A stretch of 48,542 nt of DNA from Patescibacteria group bacterium (GCA_022709795.1 JAKLID010000003.1:1-48542), one strand, 5' to 3'. Positions 1-8,596 are shown, counted from the stretch's first letter. Translations and numbers: made by a program. Notes: a model not told the origin generated them from the letters alone.

Positions 1-1
1 G

Positions 2-364
2 CCTACCCCAGAACAGGAGAGTGATGCGGATGGGAGGGCTACGGAGGGAGCAGGTAAGGGTTCTGATGAGGGGATTGATGAGTTGTTTAGACAAGGGATC
101 ATCACAAAGGAAGCCCGCGATGCTTATTATGATAATAAGCTAAGGAAGAGCGGGTGGTGGCCCAAGGAGGGTGGTCTTAGGACTGGTGGTGGTGCCACTG
201 GGTCACTGACAGGAGATCCAGGGAGGGATTTGGGAAGTGCCTTTAAAAAATTGGCTGGGGATGGGAATGCGGATCCTGTTAAAGACCTAGAGAATCTAGG
301 AAAAGGTTTGTGGGAGGGATTGAAAAAAGCCGATGCCTGGATGAAGGGAGATGATAATCCCTGA
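2..364 (+). CDS. C-terminal part of an unrecognised hydrophilic protein (5' end outside window)
   Basis: The frame is open from the first bases of the window to a TGA at 362-364, so only the C-terminal ~120 residues are visible. An in-frame TTG at 83 exists, but the upstream codons stay open and look equally coding, so I treat this as a truncated gene. The visible part is acidic at first (E/D/G-rich linker), then has a short helical segment containing EARDAYYDNKLRKSG, a Gly-rich stretch, and an amphipathic C-terminus ending GDDNP. No known domain is recognised. A strong terminator follows 18 bases downstream, which supports a real gene end. The DNA is very G-rich on this strand, which also creates a long meaningless antisense frame. 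Confidence 0.55.
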   Translation, partial: PTPEQESDADGRATEGAGKGSDEGIDELFRQGIITKEARDAYYDNKLRKSGWWPKEGGLRTGGGATGSLTGDPGRDLGSAFKKLAGDGNADPVKDLENLGKGLWEGLKKADAWMKGDDNP

Positions 365-381
365 CTGTTGAGAAATTTGAA

Positions 382-420
382 CCTGGAAGGTGGAAACTTT
401 CCAGGCTTTTTATTTTTTTT
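382..420 (+). terminator. Rho-independent terminator
   Basis: CCTGGAA (382-388) pairs with TTCCAGG (399-405) and is followed by a long T tract (407-420). It ends the transcript of the partial gene upstream. Confidence 0.8.
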
Positions 421-432
421 TGGGGGGGGGAA

Positions 433-456
433 GAACGCGCCGTGGCGCGTTCCTAC
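433..456. repeat. Short palindromic repeat, GAACGCGCC family
   Basis: GAACGCGCC, a 2-base loop, then GGCGCGTTC, followed by CTAC. The same unit (loop AC instead of GT) occurs inside uvrC at 17788-17810. It is one of several dispersed palindrome families in the window. The rest of 421-560 holds only a G run and A+T-rich leader sequence. Confidence 0.75.
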
Positions 457-560
457 AGAGCCCACGGGATAGCTGCTTTGACACCAAAGCCCGGATTGTT
501 GTAAAATATAAGTAATTATCACCTAATCTAAGTCAAATCAATTTTGGGGAGTGTTTGTTT

Positions 561-1772
561 ATGATTTCCAAATACGATTATCATAAAAGAGAGCTGGGAG
601 AAAATTATTACGGAGCCAAGCCAAAGAAGAAAAACAGGCTGGCTAGGAGTTTTGTTTTTTTGGTTTTTTTCCTGTTGATCGTGGCGCTTTTTGTTTATGT
701 TTTTCCAGAAGTGGAAGTGACTATCGTGCCAAAGACCGAGAAGATCACCAATGATTTTGAAGTGACGATTGACGGCGCTTTGGATGAGGCAGAGCTGGAA
801 CACAATAAATTACCGGGTATAACAGTGACAGCCGATGATGCTTTGGAGAAAACTTTTTTGACAACAGGTGAAAAAAACGTGGGAGAGAAAGCGGGCGGCA
901 CAGTGGTTTTGTACAACCAGACAGGCTTGGAGCAGTCGCTAACTATGAGCAACAGTTTATCTAGCGATACGGGTCAGATTTTTTATCTAAAAAATAACGT
1001 GACGATTCCCAAAGCAGAGGTCTCGGCTGAAGGGACGATTGTTTATGGCACAGTGACGGCTGGTATCATTGCCAAAGAGGGCGGGGAAGCAGGTAATATT
1101 TCCGCTGGCCGGTTGGCTTTGATCGATCTGCCTTTTAGTAAACAGAGTAAAATTTATGGTGAGGTCAAAGAAAAATTGACCGGCGGCAACAATAAGACGA
1201 TCAAGGTGGTGTCGGAAGATGATCTGAAAAACGCGGAGACCAAGCTGGCCGAGGAATTGAATCCAAAATTGAAAGAACAATTATCGAGTAAGCTCGGTGA
1301 GGGGCAAAAGATGGATGACCGGATGGTAAAATACCAGTCTTTGGGAATAGAAAAGACAGTAGAGTTGCAGGAAGAGGTGGGTGAGTTTACCGTAAAATTG
1401 AAAGGCCAAGCCGAGGCTCTGGCCTGGGATGAAGGGAAAATAAAAGAGATATTAAACAGTAAATTGGCGGAGAGCCAGAAAGACGGCAAGCAACTAGTGG
1501 AGAGCTCCCAAGATGTTTTTCGAGTAGAGACCAAAGAGGTGGATCTAGAAAAACAAATAGCCAAATTGACAGTACATACGGAAAATCAAATTTCCGTGCC
1601 GGTAGATGTGGAAAAGTTGAAAGATGAGCTCAAGGGCATGGGTGAGACTGAGGCGCGCAGGTTTTTGCTGGGCCGGGGAGATATCAAGGATGTGAGATTT
1701 AGGTTTAATTACAGCATCACCAATAAGATCCCGAATAATGGGAATAGGATAACGATCAAGATGGGACTGTAG
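561..1772 (+). CDS. Membrane-anchored baseplate-J-like protein
   Basis: A 403-residue protein with a basic N-terminus (KPKKKNRLARS), one transmembrane helix at about residues 31-50, then a large outer part. The segment after the helix (EVEVTIVPKTEKI, then TTGEKNVGEKAGGTVVLYN and a central helical region) resembles proteins commonly annotated baseplate J/gp47-like in Patescibacteria. This is family knowledge recalled rather than searched. Start: ATG at 561 has GGGGAG at 546-551 about nine bases upstream; a TTG two codons earlier would be too close to it. No phage structural genes surround it, so it is more likely a cell-envelope protein using a phage-like fold than part of a prophage. The function is unknown. 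Confidence 0.75.
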   Translation: MISKYDYHKRELGENYYGAKPKKKNRLARSFVFLVFFLLIVALFVYVFPEVEVTIVPKTEKITNDFEVTIDGALDEAELEHNKLPGITVTADDALEKTFLTTGEKNVGEKAGGTVVLYNQTGLEQSLTMSNSLSSDTGQIFYLKNNVTIPKAEVSAEGTIVYGTVTAGIIAKEGGEAGNISAGRLALIDLPFSKQSKIYGEVKEKLTGGNNKTIKVVSEDDLKNAETKLAEELNPKLKEQLSSKLGEGQKMDDRMVKYQSLGIEKTVELQEEVGEFTVKLKGQAEALAWDEGKIKEILNSKLAESQKDGKQLVESSQDVFRVETKEVDLEKQIAKLTVHTENQISVPVDVEKLKDELKGMGETEARRFLLGRGDIKDVRFRFNYSITNKIPNNGNRITIKMGL

Positions 1773-1849
1773 AAATTAAAAATTTAAAAATCAAAAATCA
1801 AAATTTTGGTATCTCGCTGACTCGGCAGGATATTTTGCATTTTGAATTT

Positions 1850-1883
1850 AAAAACCACTCCGATGACCATTGGAGTGGTTTTT
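1850..1883. terminator. Bidirectional hairpin terminator
   Basis: AAAACCACTCC and GGAGTGGTTTT form a perfect stem, with A/T runs on both sides. It lies between two convergent genes and can serve both. Confidence 0.8.
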
Positions 1884-1899
1884 GGATAAGGGATAAAAA

Positions 1900-2697
1900 T
1901 TATTTCAGCTCCATTTCCATGGTCAGATAGCCGATGCCAAAGGGGTGTTCATAAGAGAGGATTTTGGGAGCATAGGGAACACGATAGAGAAGACCGAGGA
2001 GCATAGTAAGGGGCTTGAGTCCGCACTCTTCAGCCTCAGCGGAGAGGGCTGTTTCAAGAGCAGCGATCTCGTTGATTTTTTTATGTTTGAGCAGTTTGAT
2101 CAGGGTGTGATCAAATTCTTTGGCGCGGGGGGAAATACCAACCGGAGAATCATCAGAGATTTTGTGCGATAGGTCGCCAGAAGCAACGAGGGCTATTTTT
2201 TTGTCGCTGGCAGTGAGGGTTTTCTGGAGGACTTTGCCAAATTCAAGATGGCTTTTCAGGTCGGTGGTGGTCGAGGGATGAAGGGCAATAAATTTGACGC
2301 CGATCAGATTTTCAAGCAAATAATAAAGCGGGATAGTAATGCCATAATCAATTTTTTCTTCACTCGATATTGCCAGAGGGAATTTTGTTTTTGAGTCGGC
2401 CAGATTTTTTTGGAGAGAATCAATCAATTCCGTATCAGCTGTCAGATCCAGCTTGGTAGCGAGATCGCCGAAATTTTCCAAAGAGCCGGAATATTTGGGC
2501 GAATTATTGATGACAAAATTTTCATTGGATTTGTTGTGCGGTGAAATGATGACAAGAGTAGCAGGCTTTAATTCTAGTAGCCGAGCATTGAGTTTTTTGA
2601 GGGAGCTAATAGTGGTAGCAAGACTATCAAGATTATTTTGACCGATAGTGGGGATGATCAAGGGTGGGTGAGGACAAAGAGCGGCGAAGGTGAACAT
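1900..2697 (-). CDS. LigB/MEMO-like protein (class III extradiol dioxygenase superfamily)
   Basis: A 265-residue protein. The N-terminus (FAALCPHPPLIIPTIG), the internal VIISPH and the later LVASGDLSHK are the hallmark segments of the LigB/MEMO1 fold, in which the His residues line a metal or substrate pocket. True extradiol dioxygenases open catechol rings, but stand-alone bacterial members of this AmmeMemoRadiSam-type branch have no firmly known substrate. The length fits a single-domain member. It lies 10 bases downstream of the secreted wall-associated gene on the same strand, so the two are probably co-transcribed. No radical-SAM or AMMECR1 partner is seen in the window. Confidence 0.75.
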   Translation of the reverse strand: MFTFAALCPHPPLIIPTIGQNNLDSLATTISSLKKLNARLLELKPATLVIISPHNKSNENFVINNSPKYSGSLENFGDLATKLDLTADTELIDSLQKNLADSKTKFPLAISSEEKIDYGITIPLYYLLENLIGVKFIALHPSTTTDLKSHLEFGKVLQKTLTASDKKIALVASGDLSHKISDDSPVGISPRAKEFDHTLIKLLKHKKINEIAALETALSAEAEECGLKPLTMLLGLLYRVPYAPKILSYEHPFGIGYLTMEMELK

Positions 2698-2706
2698 AGA
2701 ATAAAA

Positions 2707-4074
2707 TTATTTATTGAGGGTGATCATTTCACCCAAAGTATGCAACTCCAGGGTTTTTTTGTCAACCGAGATGATGTTGTCTGCTTTGAAACCCATGCCA
2801 GTGAAGGTGTCATAGGAATCAAATGGTCGTCTCATGCCAGCGGAGATAAAATAGACAGCGGAGTCACCAGGGGAAGAAACCAATTCACCATCACGCAGTT
2901 TGATGACAGGGCCAGCTTCATATGGCTCCAATTCTTTGGCCGTGACGGGGTTTATTTTTTTATTTTTATAATAAATTTTCAGTAGGTCTTTGGTGGGTAT
3001 TGGGTATTTGATGCCGGATTTGACAAAATAAACACCGCCAGTTTTTTTGTCTTGCAAAAGAGTACCAGTGGGATAAAGATCACGCTTGGTGATTGGCTGG
3101 CCAGACTTGTAGGACAAGATGTCTGCCTCATTAACTTTGATTATTTCTTCTTTATTAAAGCCAATCAGTTTGAAGGTCTCTCGGGAATCAATGGGGCGGA
3201 GGGTATCATCGTCTAATAGATAAACACCGCCGGTCGGAATCTGAAGGAGGGAATAATTGGGATATTCAATCGGGGAGCCGATCGGATATTTATTCAGCTC
3301 AGATGGGTTGACAGTGATGACTTTCTGGAATGAAGAGTAACGGCTCAAGAAAACTGATTTGGATTTAAAAAGATGTTTCTCGCCGTCACGGATCAGCCAA
3401 ATGCTGCCATTTTCGGCATCTTGCAGCAGAGAGCCATTCAAATAATTGAGGGAGAACCATTTTTCCCAGAGCGTAACCAGCATTTCGTTGCCGTGCAGGT
3501 GCGGGGTGTAGGTATAGAGGGCGCGGGTAGCGTCGTTTTTGATAGTGACATCGAGGTTATCAATGGTATAGGTTTCGCCGGTTTGATATTTGAATTTGTC
3601 CGGATTGTCAAAATAAAAACGGGTGCCGCCGGCGCCGCGGTCAACCTGCATGGCAAAGCCCTTGTATTTTTGGATGGCCGGGTCGTTTTTGCTGCAACTA
3701 TCGCAGACGCCATAGCCGGTAGCCCAGTCATATTGGCCTTGGCTGGGATTGGCATCAGTGATCAGGCTCTGTTCTTTTTGGAGTAAGACCAAAATATAAC
3801 GTGGGTTGATGCGGTTGAGACGGGCATTGTCATAAATGATTTGTGAGGCAGTCATGCGGACCAGCGGATCAACATATTTGGCCAAAGGACTGTTTTTTTC
3901 TTCTAAAAATTTTTGGATTTGATCCAGACTCATACTGTCATAATCGGTGAGTTCCTCATCGGCAATAATAAAGTGGGGATTGAACTGGGCGTTGGCTGCT
4001 AAAAGCGGCCAGCATGAGCCAGAAAAAAAGCTAAACAAACAGCAAATAGCGGTTATTTTTTTGAGATTAAACAT
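2707..4074 (-). CDS. Secreted protein with lysozyme-like N-terminal region and C-terminal ~60-residue repeats
   Basis: A 455-residue protein with a signal peptide (basic start, hydrophobic core to about residue 25, then ANAQF). Residues about 70-200 contain MTASQIIYDNARLNRINPRYILVLLQKEQS, which resembles the catalytic-helix region of lytic transglycosylase/lysozyme-like folds, followed by a Cys pair in GVCDSCSK and an aromatic-rich segment. From about residue 215 there are at least three related repeats of the form LLQ-x-GGVYLL/YFV-x-(D/S)G-x-x-xPI, which look like small beta-sheet units of the type that bind cell wall or glycan. I infer a cell-envelope protein, possibly a peptidoglycan hydrolase or binding protein. 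The catalytic residues are not certain. Confidence 0.65.
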   Translation of the reverse strand: MFNLKKITAICCLFSFFSGSCWPLLAANAQFNPHFIIADEELTDYDSMSLDQIQKFLEEKNSPLAKYVDPLVRMTASQIIYDNARLNRINPRYILVLLQKEQSLITDANPSQGQYDWATGYGVCDSCSKNDPAIQKYKGFAMQVDRGAGGTRFYFDNPDKFKYQTGETYTIDNLDVTIKNDATRALYTYTPHLHGNEMLVTLWEKWFSLNYLNGSLLQDAENGSIWLIRDGEKHLFKSKSVFLSRYSSFQKVITVNPSELNKYPIGSPIEYPNYSLLQIPTGGVYLLDDDTLRPIDSRETFKLIGFNKEEIIKVNEADILSYKSGQPITKRDLYPTGTLLQDKKTGGVYFVKSGIKYPIPTKDLLKIYYKNKKINPVTAKELEPYEAGPVIKLRDGELVSSPGDSAVYFISAGMRRPFDSYDTFTGMGFKADNIISVDKKTLELHTLGEMITLNK

Positions 4075-4210
4075 AAGAATTGATTATTTTTGTAAGACTA
4101 GTAGTATTATAACAAAAAAATAAGAAAGGAAGAAGTAATTAGTGAATTAGTGACCAGGGCTGGAGTAGCTTGTCATGGTTGGATAAGGACGTTTAATTAT
4201 TGTTATATTG

Positions 4211-4219
4211 TGGTATAAT
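4211..4219 (+). promoter_or_regulatory. Extended -10 promoter element
   Basis: TGGTATAAT matches the extended -10 pattern TGnTATAAT. No good -35 is seen (T-rich DNA upstream). The same TGTGGTATAATAAAA context recurs at 5291 and a close variant at 8597. It is placed to transcribe the pilin-like gene starting at 4248. Confidence 0.65.
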
Positions 4220-4247
4220 AAAATTAGATTTTTTTAAAATAGCGGCG

Positions 4248-4871
4248 ATGAAAAGAATAAAAAACAATCAAACTGGTCTGACCCTGATGGAAGTCTTGGT
4301 GGCGTTGGGAATTTTTTTGGTTATTATGACTATGGTCTGGATGTTTGTGAAACAGAGCTATTTTTTTCAGAGTTTCGCTTTGGAACAGTCAACCTCTATC
4401 AATGAAGCGCAAAGAGGAGTGGAGACGATGGTCAAGGAAATCCGTGAGGCCATGCCAGCAGATACCGGGGCCTACCCGATAGAAAAAGCTGATAAGTTTG
4501 AACTAATATTTTTTTGTGATTATGATCGTGATGTGTCAGTGGAAAGAGTCAGATATTATTTGGACGGCTCGGATTTTATCAAAGGAGTGACCGAGGCCTC
4601 TGGCTCGCCATTGCAGTATTTGCCGCAAAATGAGACAACAGTAATACTTTCGCGCTATGTGAGAAATACACCAGAGGAGCCAGTTTTTACTTATTATAAT
4701 GGCGACTATCCTGGCGATATAGAAAATAATCCTTTGACGGCGCCGGCTGATCCGGCCACTTTGAAATTGATCCATGTTCGTTTGCATATTAATGCTATAC
4801 CGGAGAAAGCGCCGAAATCTTTTATTCTGGAGTCGGATGTGCAGGTCAGAAATTTGAAGGATAATTTATAA
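4248..4871 (+). CDS. Type IV pilin-like / pseudopilin protein
   Basis: A 207-residue protein. The N-terminus MKRIKNNQTGLTLMEVLVAL is a prepilin peptidase site: cleavage is expected after the Gly, and the Glu at mature position +5 is present. It is followed by a ~20-residue hydrophobic helix (GIFLVIMTMVWMFV), and the rest is a soluble pilin-like head. ATG 4248 was chosen because it puts a short basic leader before the cleavage site; the frame is open further upstream but the -10 element lies there. The protein resembles PulJ/GspJ-like minor pseudopilins in size. No pilus ATPase or peptidase gene is nearby. The role is probably in a pilus or DNA-uptake machine. Confidence 0.8.
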   Translation: MKRIKNNQTGLTLMEVLVALGIFLVIMTMVWMFVKQSYFFQSFALEQSTSINEAQRGVETMVKEIREAMPADTGAYPIEKADKFELIFFCDYDRDVSVERVRYYLDGSDFIKGVTEASGSPLQYLPQNETTVILSRYVRNTPEEPVFTYYNGDYPGDIENNPLTAPADPATLKLIHVRLHINAIPEKAPKSFILESDVQVRNLKDNL

Positions 4872-4935
4872 GCGAGGTAAGCAAGATAAGTGAATCAAGT
4901 AAATTAAGTAAGGTAAGCAAAGTAAGTGAGGTAGA
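4869..4935. repeat. Degenerate short-word repeat (variants of GTAAGCAA/AAGTAA)
   Basis: About 65 bases made of imperfectly reiterated words such as GTAAGCAA, AAGTAAATTAAG and GTAAGTGAGGTAG, immediately after the pilin-like gene. It belongs to a class of low-complexity word repeats seen in many gaps of this window. Confidence 0.6.
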
Positions 4936-5027
4936 TGTTGACATTTTTGTGAGCAGGGAGTATTTTGATTTAAAGTTAGAAGCGGGTTTAAAAATAAAAA
5001 ATATAAAATAGTCAGGGGGTGAGGGAA

Positions 5028-5144
5028 GTGGAAGATATTAAAAAGCAAGAAAATAAAATTAGGGTTGAGGGGATGAATTTGTTTGGGTTGGTGGCAATTA
5101 TAATCTTCCTTTTTTTGTTACTTCTTGTTTTTTTAGAACGCTAG
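5028..5144 (+). CDS. Small single-helix membrane protein
   Basis: A 38-codon frame: about 18 charged residues (VEDIKKQENKIRVEGMN), then an almost unbroken hydrophobic helix (LVAIIIFLFLLLLVFL) and a terminal ER. The GTG at 5028 has a GGGGGTGAGGG stretch just upstream; GTG 5019 or ATG 5073 are alternatives. It is followed within 30 bases by a strong terminator, which suggests that the pilin-like gene and this frame end one transcript. The function is unknown. A hydrophobic segment this clean is unlikely to be random, but there is no homology evidence. Confidence 0.45.
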   Translation: MEDIKKQENKIRVEGMNLFGLVAIIIFLFLLLLVFLER

Positions 5145-5173
5145 CTGTTTTATCAAAAATGCTAGCTGTTCGT

Positions 5174-5205
5174 GGCCGGACATTTTTATGTCTCCGGCCT
5201 TTTTT
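5174..5205 (+). terminator. Rho-independent terminator
   Basis: GGCCGGACAT pairs with ATGTCTCCGGCC (small bulge) and is followed by a T6 tract. A direct repeat GCTAGCTGTT (5140-5149, 5161-5170) precedes it. Confidence 0.85.
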
Positions 5206-5292
5206 AATTTATTTTCAGGCCGAGCACTATTTTTAATAAATCAGATTTTAAGCAGTTAAAGTCAGGGCTCTTTTATTTTTGTTTTTATTTTG

Positions 5293-5301
5293 TGGTATAA
5301 T
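5293..5301 (+). promoter_or_regulatory. Extended -10 promoter element
   Basis: TGGTATAAT, in the same context as at 4211. Transcription should start near 5308, so the glycosyltransferase message would have a leader of about ten bases (ATG 5318) or begin at its ATG (5306). Confidence 0.65.
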
Positions 5302-5317
5302 AAAAATGACATCAAAT

Positions 5318-6709
5318 ATGAAAACATCAAAACGTTCAAATATAAATAATGTGCCGGAGAATGTACCGGAGAATAAAGATAAAAAGGTGTGTTTGGTGAC
5401 GGTGGATATGGGCTATGGCCACCAGCGAGCGGCGTTTCCGCTCAGATTTTTGGACCGCAAAGGCGAGATGCTTTTGGCCAATAATTATTCGGGTATGGCG
5501 GAGAAAGATTTACTGATTTGGAATCAGGGGCGCAGGCCGTATGAATTTATTTCTCGGGCCAAGCATTTGCCAGTGGTTGGCGATGTTTTGTTTTGGGGCA
5601 TGGATCAGCTGCAGAAGATCAAAGACTTTTATCCGAGGCATGAATCCAGCCGGCCTAGTTGGCAGCTTTTAGCCAGCATGGCGGTGATCAAAAAAAAGCA
5701 GTGGGGCAAAGATTTGATTGATAAACTGGACAAAGAAAATTTGCCTTTACTGACGACATTTTTCAGCGTGGCCTATATGGCCGAAGAATTCAATTATCGT
5801 AATGATATTTATCTGGTGGTGTGCGACGCGGATGTGTCGCGCGCTTGGGCGGCAGAACACCCGGAGAGGAGTAAGATAAAATATCTCGTACCGACAAAAC
5901 GAGTATACGAGCGTCTGCAGCTTTATGGAGTCGCGGCCAAAAATATTTATTATACTGGATTTCCTTTACCCCAGGAAAATACAGGCGGAGAACACCTGGA
6001 TATTTTGCGCTATGAATTGGCAGCGCGTCTCAGAAATCTGGACCCTCAAAATTTTTATTTGAGCAAATATAAAAAAACCGTGCAAGAACAGCTGGGTGAT
6101 TATCCGGTGCCAGACAAGCCGACGCATCCCCTGACGATCACTTTCGCGGTCGGCGGAGCGGGCGCGCAAAGGGAGATGGGCGTGGCGCTTGTCAAAAGCA
6201 TGAGACACAATTTGGGCCGGGGGGAGATGCGGATTAATTTAATTGCCGGCATTCACAATGACGTACGTGATTATTTCATAAAAGAGATAGACAAGCTCAA
6301 ATTATCGGATTGTCTCAACAAAAGCATCTTTATTTTGCATGAGGCAAAAAGAGAGAATTATTTCAAAGAATTTAACGTTTTGCTCCGGACTACTGATATT
6401 TTGTGGACCAAACCGTCAGAATTATCATTTTATGTGGCGCTGGGAATACCGATCATCATCACCGAGCCTCTGGGTAGCCAAGAGGTATTCAATCGCAAGT
6501 GGCTGATAGGCATCGGCGCTGCCTTGGATCAGGAAAATATCCGTTACGCCAATGAATGGTTGCCTGATTGGCTGAATTCTGGCTGGCTGGCCGAAGCGGC
6601 GATGGCGGGATTTTTTGAAGCGCCAAAGTACGGGACGTATAATATTCAAAAGGTAATCAATGGTGAGTTGAAAGAGGTCAGAAAACCTGATACAATATTT
6701 CAGTATTAA
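5318..6709 (+). CDS. GT-B fold glycosyltransferase, MurG / diacylglycerol glucosyltransferase-like
   Basis: A 463-residue protein. The N-terminal domain opens with KVCLVTVDMGYGHQRAA, like the Gly-His nucleotide-sugar loop of MGDG synthase/MurG-type (GT28) enzymes. The C-terminal half has the second Rossmann-like part (PLTITFAVGGAGAQREMG, then TKPSELSFYVALGIPIIITEPLGSQE), where TKPSELSFY corresponds to the acceptor/donor loop of GT28 enzymes. I infer transfer of a sugar to a lipid or wall precursor. Substrate and polarity of transfer are unknown. There is an alternative ATG at 5306, inside the promoter spacing. The 15-20 residues before the domain are low-complexity (SKRSNINNVPENVPEN) and come from word-repeat DNA. 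Confidence 0.7.
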   Translation: MKTSKRSNINNVPENVPENKDKKVCLVTVDMGYGHQRAAFPLRFLDRKGEMLLANNYSGMAEKDLLIWNQGRRPYEFISRAKHLPVVGDVLFWGMDQLQKIKDFYPRHESSRPSWQLLASMAVIKKKQWGKDLIDKLDKENLPLLTTFFSVAYMAEEFNYRNDIYLVVCDADVSRAWAAEHPERSKIKYLVPTKRVYERLQLYGVAAKNIYYTGFPLPQENTGGEHLDILRYELAARLRNLDPQNFYLSKYKKTVQEQLGDYPVPDKPTHPLTITFAVGGAGAQREMGVALVKSMRHNLGRGEMRINLIAGIHNDVRDYFIKEIDKLKLSDCLNKSIFILHEAKRENYFKEFNVLLRTTDILWTKPSELSFYVALGIPIIITEPLGSQEVFNRKWLIGIGAALDQENIRYANEWLPDWLNSGWLAEAAMAGFFEAPKYGTYNIQKVINGELKEVRKPDTIFQY

Positions 6710-6714
6710 AGACG

Positions 6715-6755
6715 CGGAACTGCGCGGAACCGAGAACTGCGCGGAACAAAGCGGA
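6715..6755. repeat. Short repeat of AACTGCGCGGAAC
   Basis: Units GCGGAACTGCGCGGAAC and GAACTGCGCGGAAC fill the gap. A related run of GCGGAACT words occurs at 11876-11918, after the D,D-carboxypeptidase gene. Confidence 0.6.
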
Positions 6756-6786
6756 AAATATATGTTATTAAGTTATTGATTGGTTT

Positions 6787-7203
6787 ATGGAAGATTGTAT
6801 TTTTTGTAAAATTATTAAGGGGGAAATACCAGCGGATAAGGTTTATGAAGATGATCGAGTGTTAGCTTTTTTGGACATTAGTCCGATTAACAAAGGCCAT
6901 ATTTTGGTAGTACCTAAAGAACATTTTGAAAATTTATTGGAGACCCCAGATGAGTTGGTGGAGAAATTGGTCTTGGCCGGGAAGAAGATTGGCCTGGCGG
7001 TGAGGGAAGTAGTGAGGGCCGAGGGAATTAATGTTGGTATTAATAATGGCTCGGCGGCCGGGCAGGTTGTTTTTCATACCCATATTCATATTATCCCGAG
7101 ATTTAGCGATGACGGTTATAAATTATGGGGGAGTGATAAAAAATACGAGCTGGGCGAAGGGAGAGAATTAGCCCAAAAAATTCAAGAGCAATTAAATAAT
7201 TAA
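6787..7203 (+). CDS. HIT family nucleotide hydrolase/transferase
   Basis: A 138-residue protein, the normal size for HINT/Fhit-like proteins. It begins DCIFCKIIKGEIPADKVYED, the standard HIT N-terminus with a CxxC pair. It has the substrate-binding segment FLDISPINKGHILVVPKEH and the histidine triad HTHIHIIPR at about residues 97-105, whose central His is the nucleophile on the alpha-phosphate. It hydrolyses or transfers nucleoside phosphoramidates or dinucleotides in the cytoplasm; the exact substrate is not readable. It ends 10 bases before ahcY, which may share its transcript. Confidence 0.93.
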   Translation: MEDCIFCKIIKGEIPADKVYEDDRVLAFLDISPINKGHILVVPKEHFENLLETPDELVEKLVLAGKKIGLAVREVVRAEGINVGINNGSAAGQVVFHTHIHIIPRFSDDGYKLWGSDKKYELGEGRELAQKIQEQLNN

Positions 7204-7212
7204 AGAAAAATT

Positions 7213-8478
7213 ATGTCTAGAGAAAAAGCGGATATCAAAGACCTAGGGCTCGCGAAAGTGGGCCAGGAGAGAATAGAATGGGCAGATAAAGATATGCCTG
7301 TTTTAAAATTAATCAGAGAAAGATTTGAAAAAGAAAGACCACTCAAGGGCGTGACCATGGCGGCGTGTCTGCACGTGACCGCGGAAACCGCCAACCTGAT
7401 GCGCACACTCCAGGCCGGTGGGGCGAGAGTGGCTTTGTGTGCTTCCAACCCCTTGTCCACTCAAGATGATGTGGCGGCGTCACTTTTGAAAGATTATGGG
7501 CTGACAGTTTTTGCGATCAAGGGCGAAGACAGAGAAACGTATTATCGCCATTTGAACCAAACAATTGATCTTCACCCAATAATGACGATGGATGACGGGG
7601 CTGATTTGGTGTCGCTTTTGCATGCTAATAGAAAAAAAGAAGTCAGCCGGGTGATCGGCGGGACAGAAGAAACCACGACCGGCGTGATCCGCTTGAAATC
7701 ATTGGCTGACCAGAAGAAACTTTTGTATCCGATTGTGGCGGTCAATGATGCGGAAACCAAACATTTTTTTGATAATCGCTACGGTACTGGGCAAAGCACG
7801 ATGGACGGAATCATCAGAGCAACTGGTATGCTGATCGCTGGCAAGACCGTAGTAGTGGTCGGCTATGGCTGGTGCGGCAGAGGATTTGCTACCAAAGCCA
7901 AGGGCATGGGTGCTAACGTGATCGTGACAGAAGTGGACGCGGTCAAGGCTTTGGAGGCGGCCATGGACGGCTTTATGGTGATGCCAATGAATATGGCAGC
8001 CAAGATGGGTGACTTGTTCGTGACTTTGACCGGCGATATCAACGTGATTGATAAGGAACATTTCAAATTGATGAAAGACGGGGCGATAGTATGCAACTCG
8101 GGACATTTTAATGCAGAGATAAATATTCCAGCCTTGGAGAAGATGGCCAAGAGCAAAAAACGGGTGAAATATTTGGTGGATGAATATATCTTGCCCGGCC
8201 AGAAAAGAATTTATCTTTTGGCTGAAGGCCGGCTGATCAATCTAGCAGCGGCGGAAGGACACCCGGCAGCAGTGATGGACATGAGTTTTGCCAACCAAGC
8301 GCTGTCAGCCGAGTATATGATTAAAAATTATAAAAAGCTGGAGAAGAGAGTTTATCCAGTACCAATGGAGATTGATAAAAACATTGCTGATTTGAAATTG
8401 AAGGCCATGGGTATCACGATTGATAAATTGACAGCGGAACAGAAAAAGTATTTGAGTTCCTGGGAGATGGGTACATAA
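7213..8478 (+). CDS. ahcY: S-adenosylhomocysteine hydrolase (archaeal/Thermotoga-like type)
   Basis: A 421-residue enzyme that splits S-adenosylhomocysteine into adenosine and homocysteine. Visible are the substrate region [46 protein letters not shown], the NAD-binding loop [14 protein letters not shown] (from about residue 216) and the late [16 protein letters not shown]. The NAD loop reads GYGWCGRG rather than GYGDVGKG, and the C-terminus lacks the usual K-x-x-x-YRY ending. Both features are those I associate with the archaeal and Thermotogales branch, so transfer or an old branch is possible. A recognisable terminator follows at 8555. No methionine synthase or SAM synthetase is in the window. 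Confidence 0.93.
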   Translation: MSREKADIKDLGLAKVGQERIEWADKDMPVLKLIRERFEKERPLKGVTMAACLHVTAETANLMRTLQAGGARVALCASNPLSTQDDVAASLLKDYGLTVFAIKGEDRETYYRHLNQTIDLHPIMTMDDGADLVSLLHANRKKEVSRVIGGTEETTTGVIRLKSLADQKKLLYPIVAVNDAETKHFFDNRYGTGQSTMDGIIRATGMLIAGKTVVVVGYGWCGRGFATKAKGMGANVIVTEVDAVKALEAAMDGFMVMPMNMAAKMGDLFVTLTGDINVIDKEHFKLMKDGAIVCNSGHFNAEINIPALEKMAKSKKRVKYLVDEYILPGQKRIYLLAEGRLINLAAAEGHPAAVMDMSFANQALSAEYMIKNYKKLEKRVYPVPMEIDKNIADLKLKAMGITIDKLTAEQKKYLSSWEMGT

Positions 8479-8479
8479 A

Positions 8480-8532
8480 AAATTTCTAATTTCTAATTTC
8501 TAATTCCTAATAAAATTCCAAATTCCAAAACT
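8480..8532. repeat. Word repeat (TTTCTAAT / AATTCCAAA)
   Basis: The run ATTTCTAATTTCTAATTTC, then TTCCTAATAAAATTCCAAA, lies just behind ahcY. A close relative occurs at 36481-36520, between murG and murC. Confidence 0.6.
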
Positions 8533-8554
8533 CAAAATTATGGAAGAGATAAAG

Positions 8555-8578
8555 GGTGGGGATGAACCCCGCCTTTTT
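8555..8578 (+). terminator. Rho-independent terminator
   Basis: GGTGGGG (8555-8561), loop ATGAA, CCCCGCC (8567-8573), then T5. It ends the HIT-ahcY unit. Confidence 0.85.
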
Positions 8579-8596
8579 GCTCCTTTGGGAGTGGTA

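Noticed and set aside
127-522. 131-codon minus-strand open frame opposite the first gene
   Set aside because: It covers the complement of a G-rich coding region, the terminator and a palindrome, and has a Pro/Ser/Phe composition typical of an antisense shadow.
561-1772. Prophage remnant, because of the baseplate-J-like protein and the holin-like gene at 14336
   Set aside because: No tail, capsid, terminase or integrase genes are nearby, and both families are common as chromosomal membrane proteins in this kind of bacterium.
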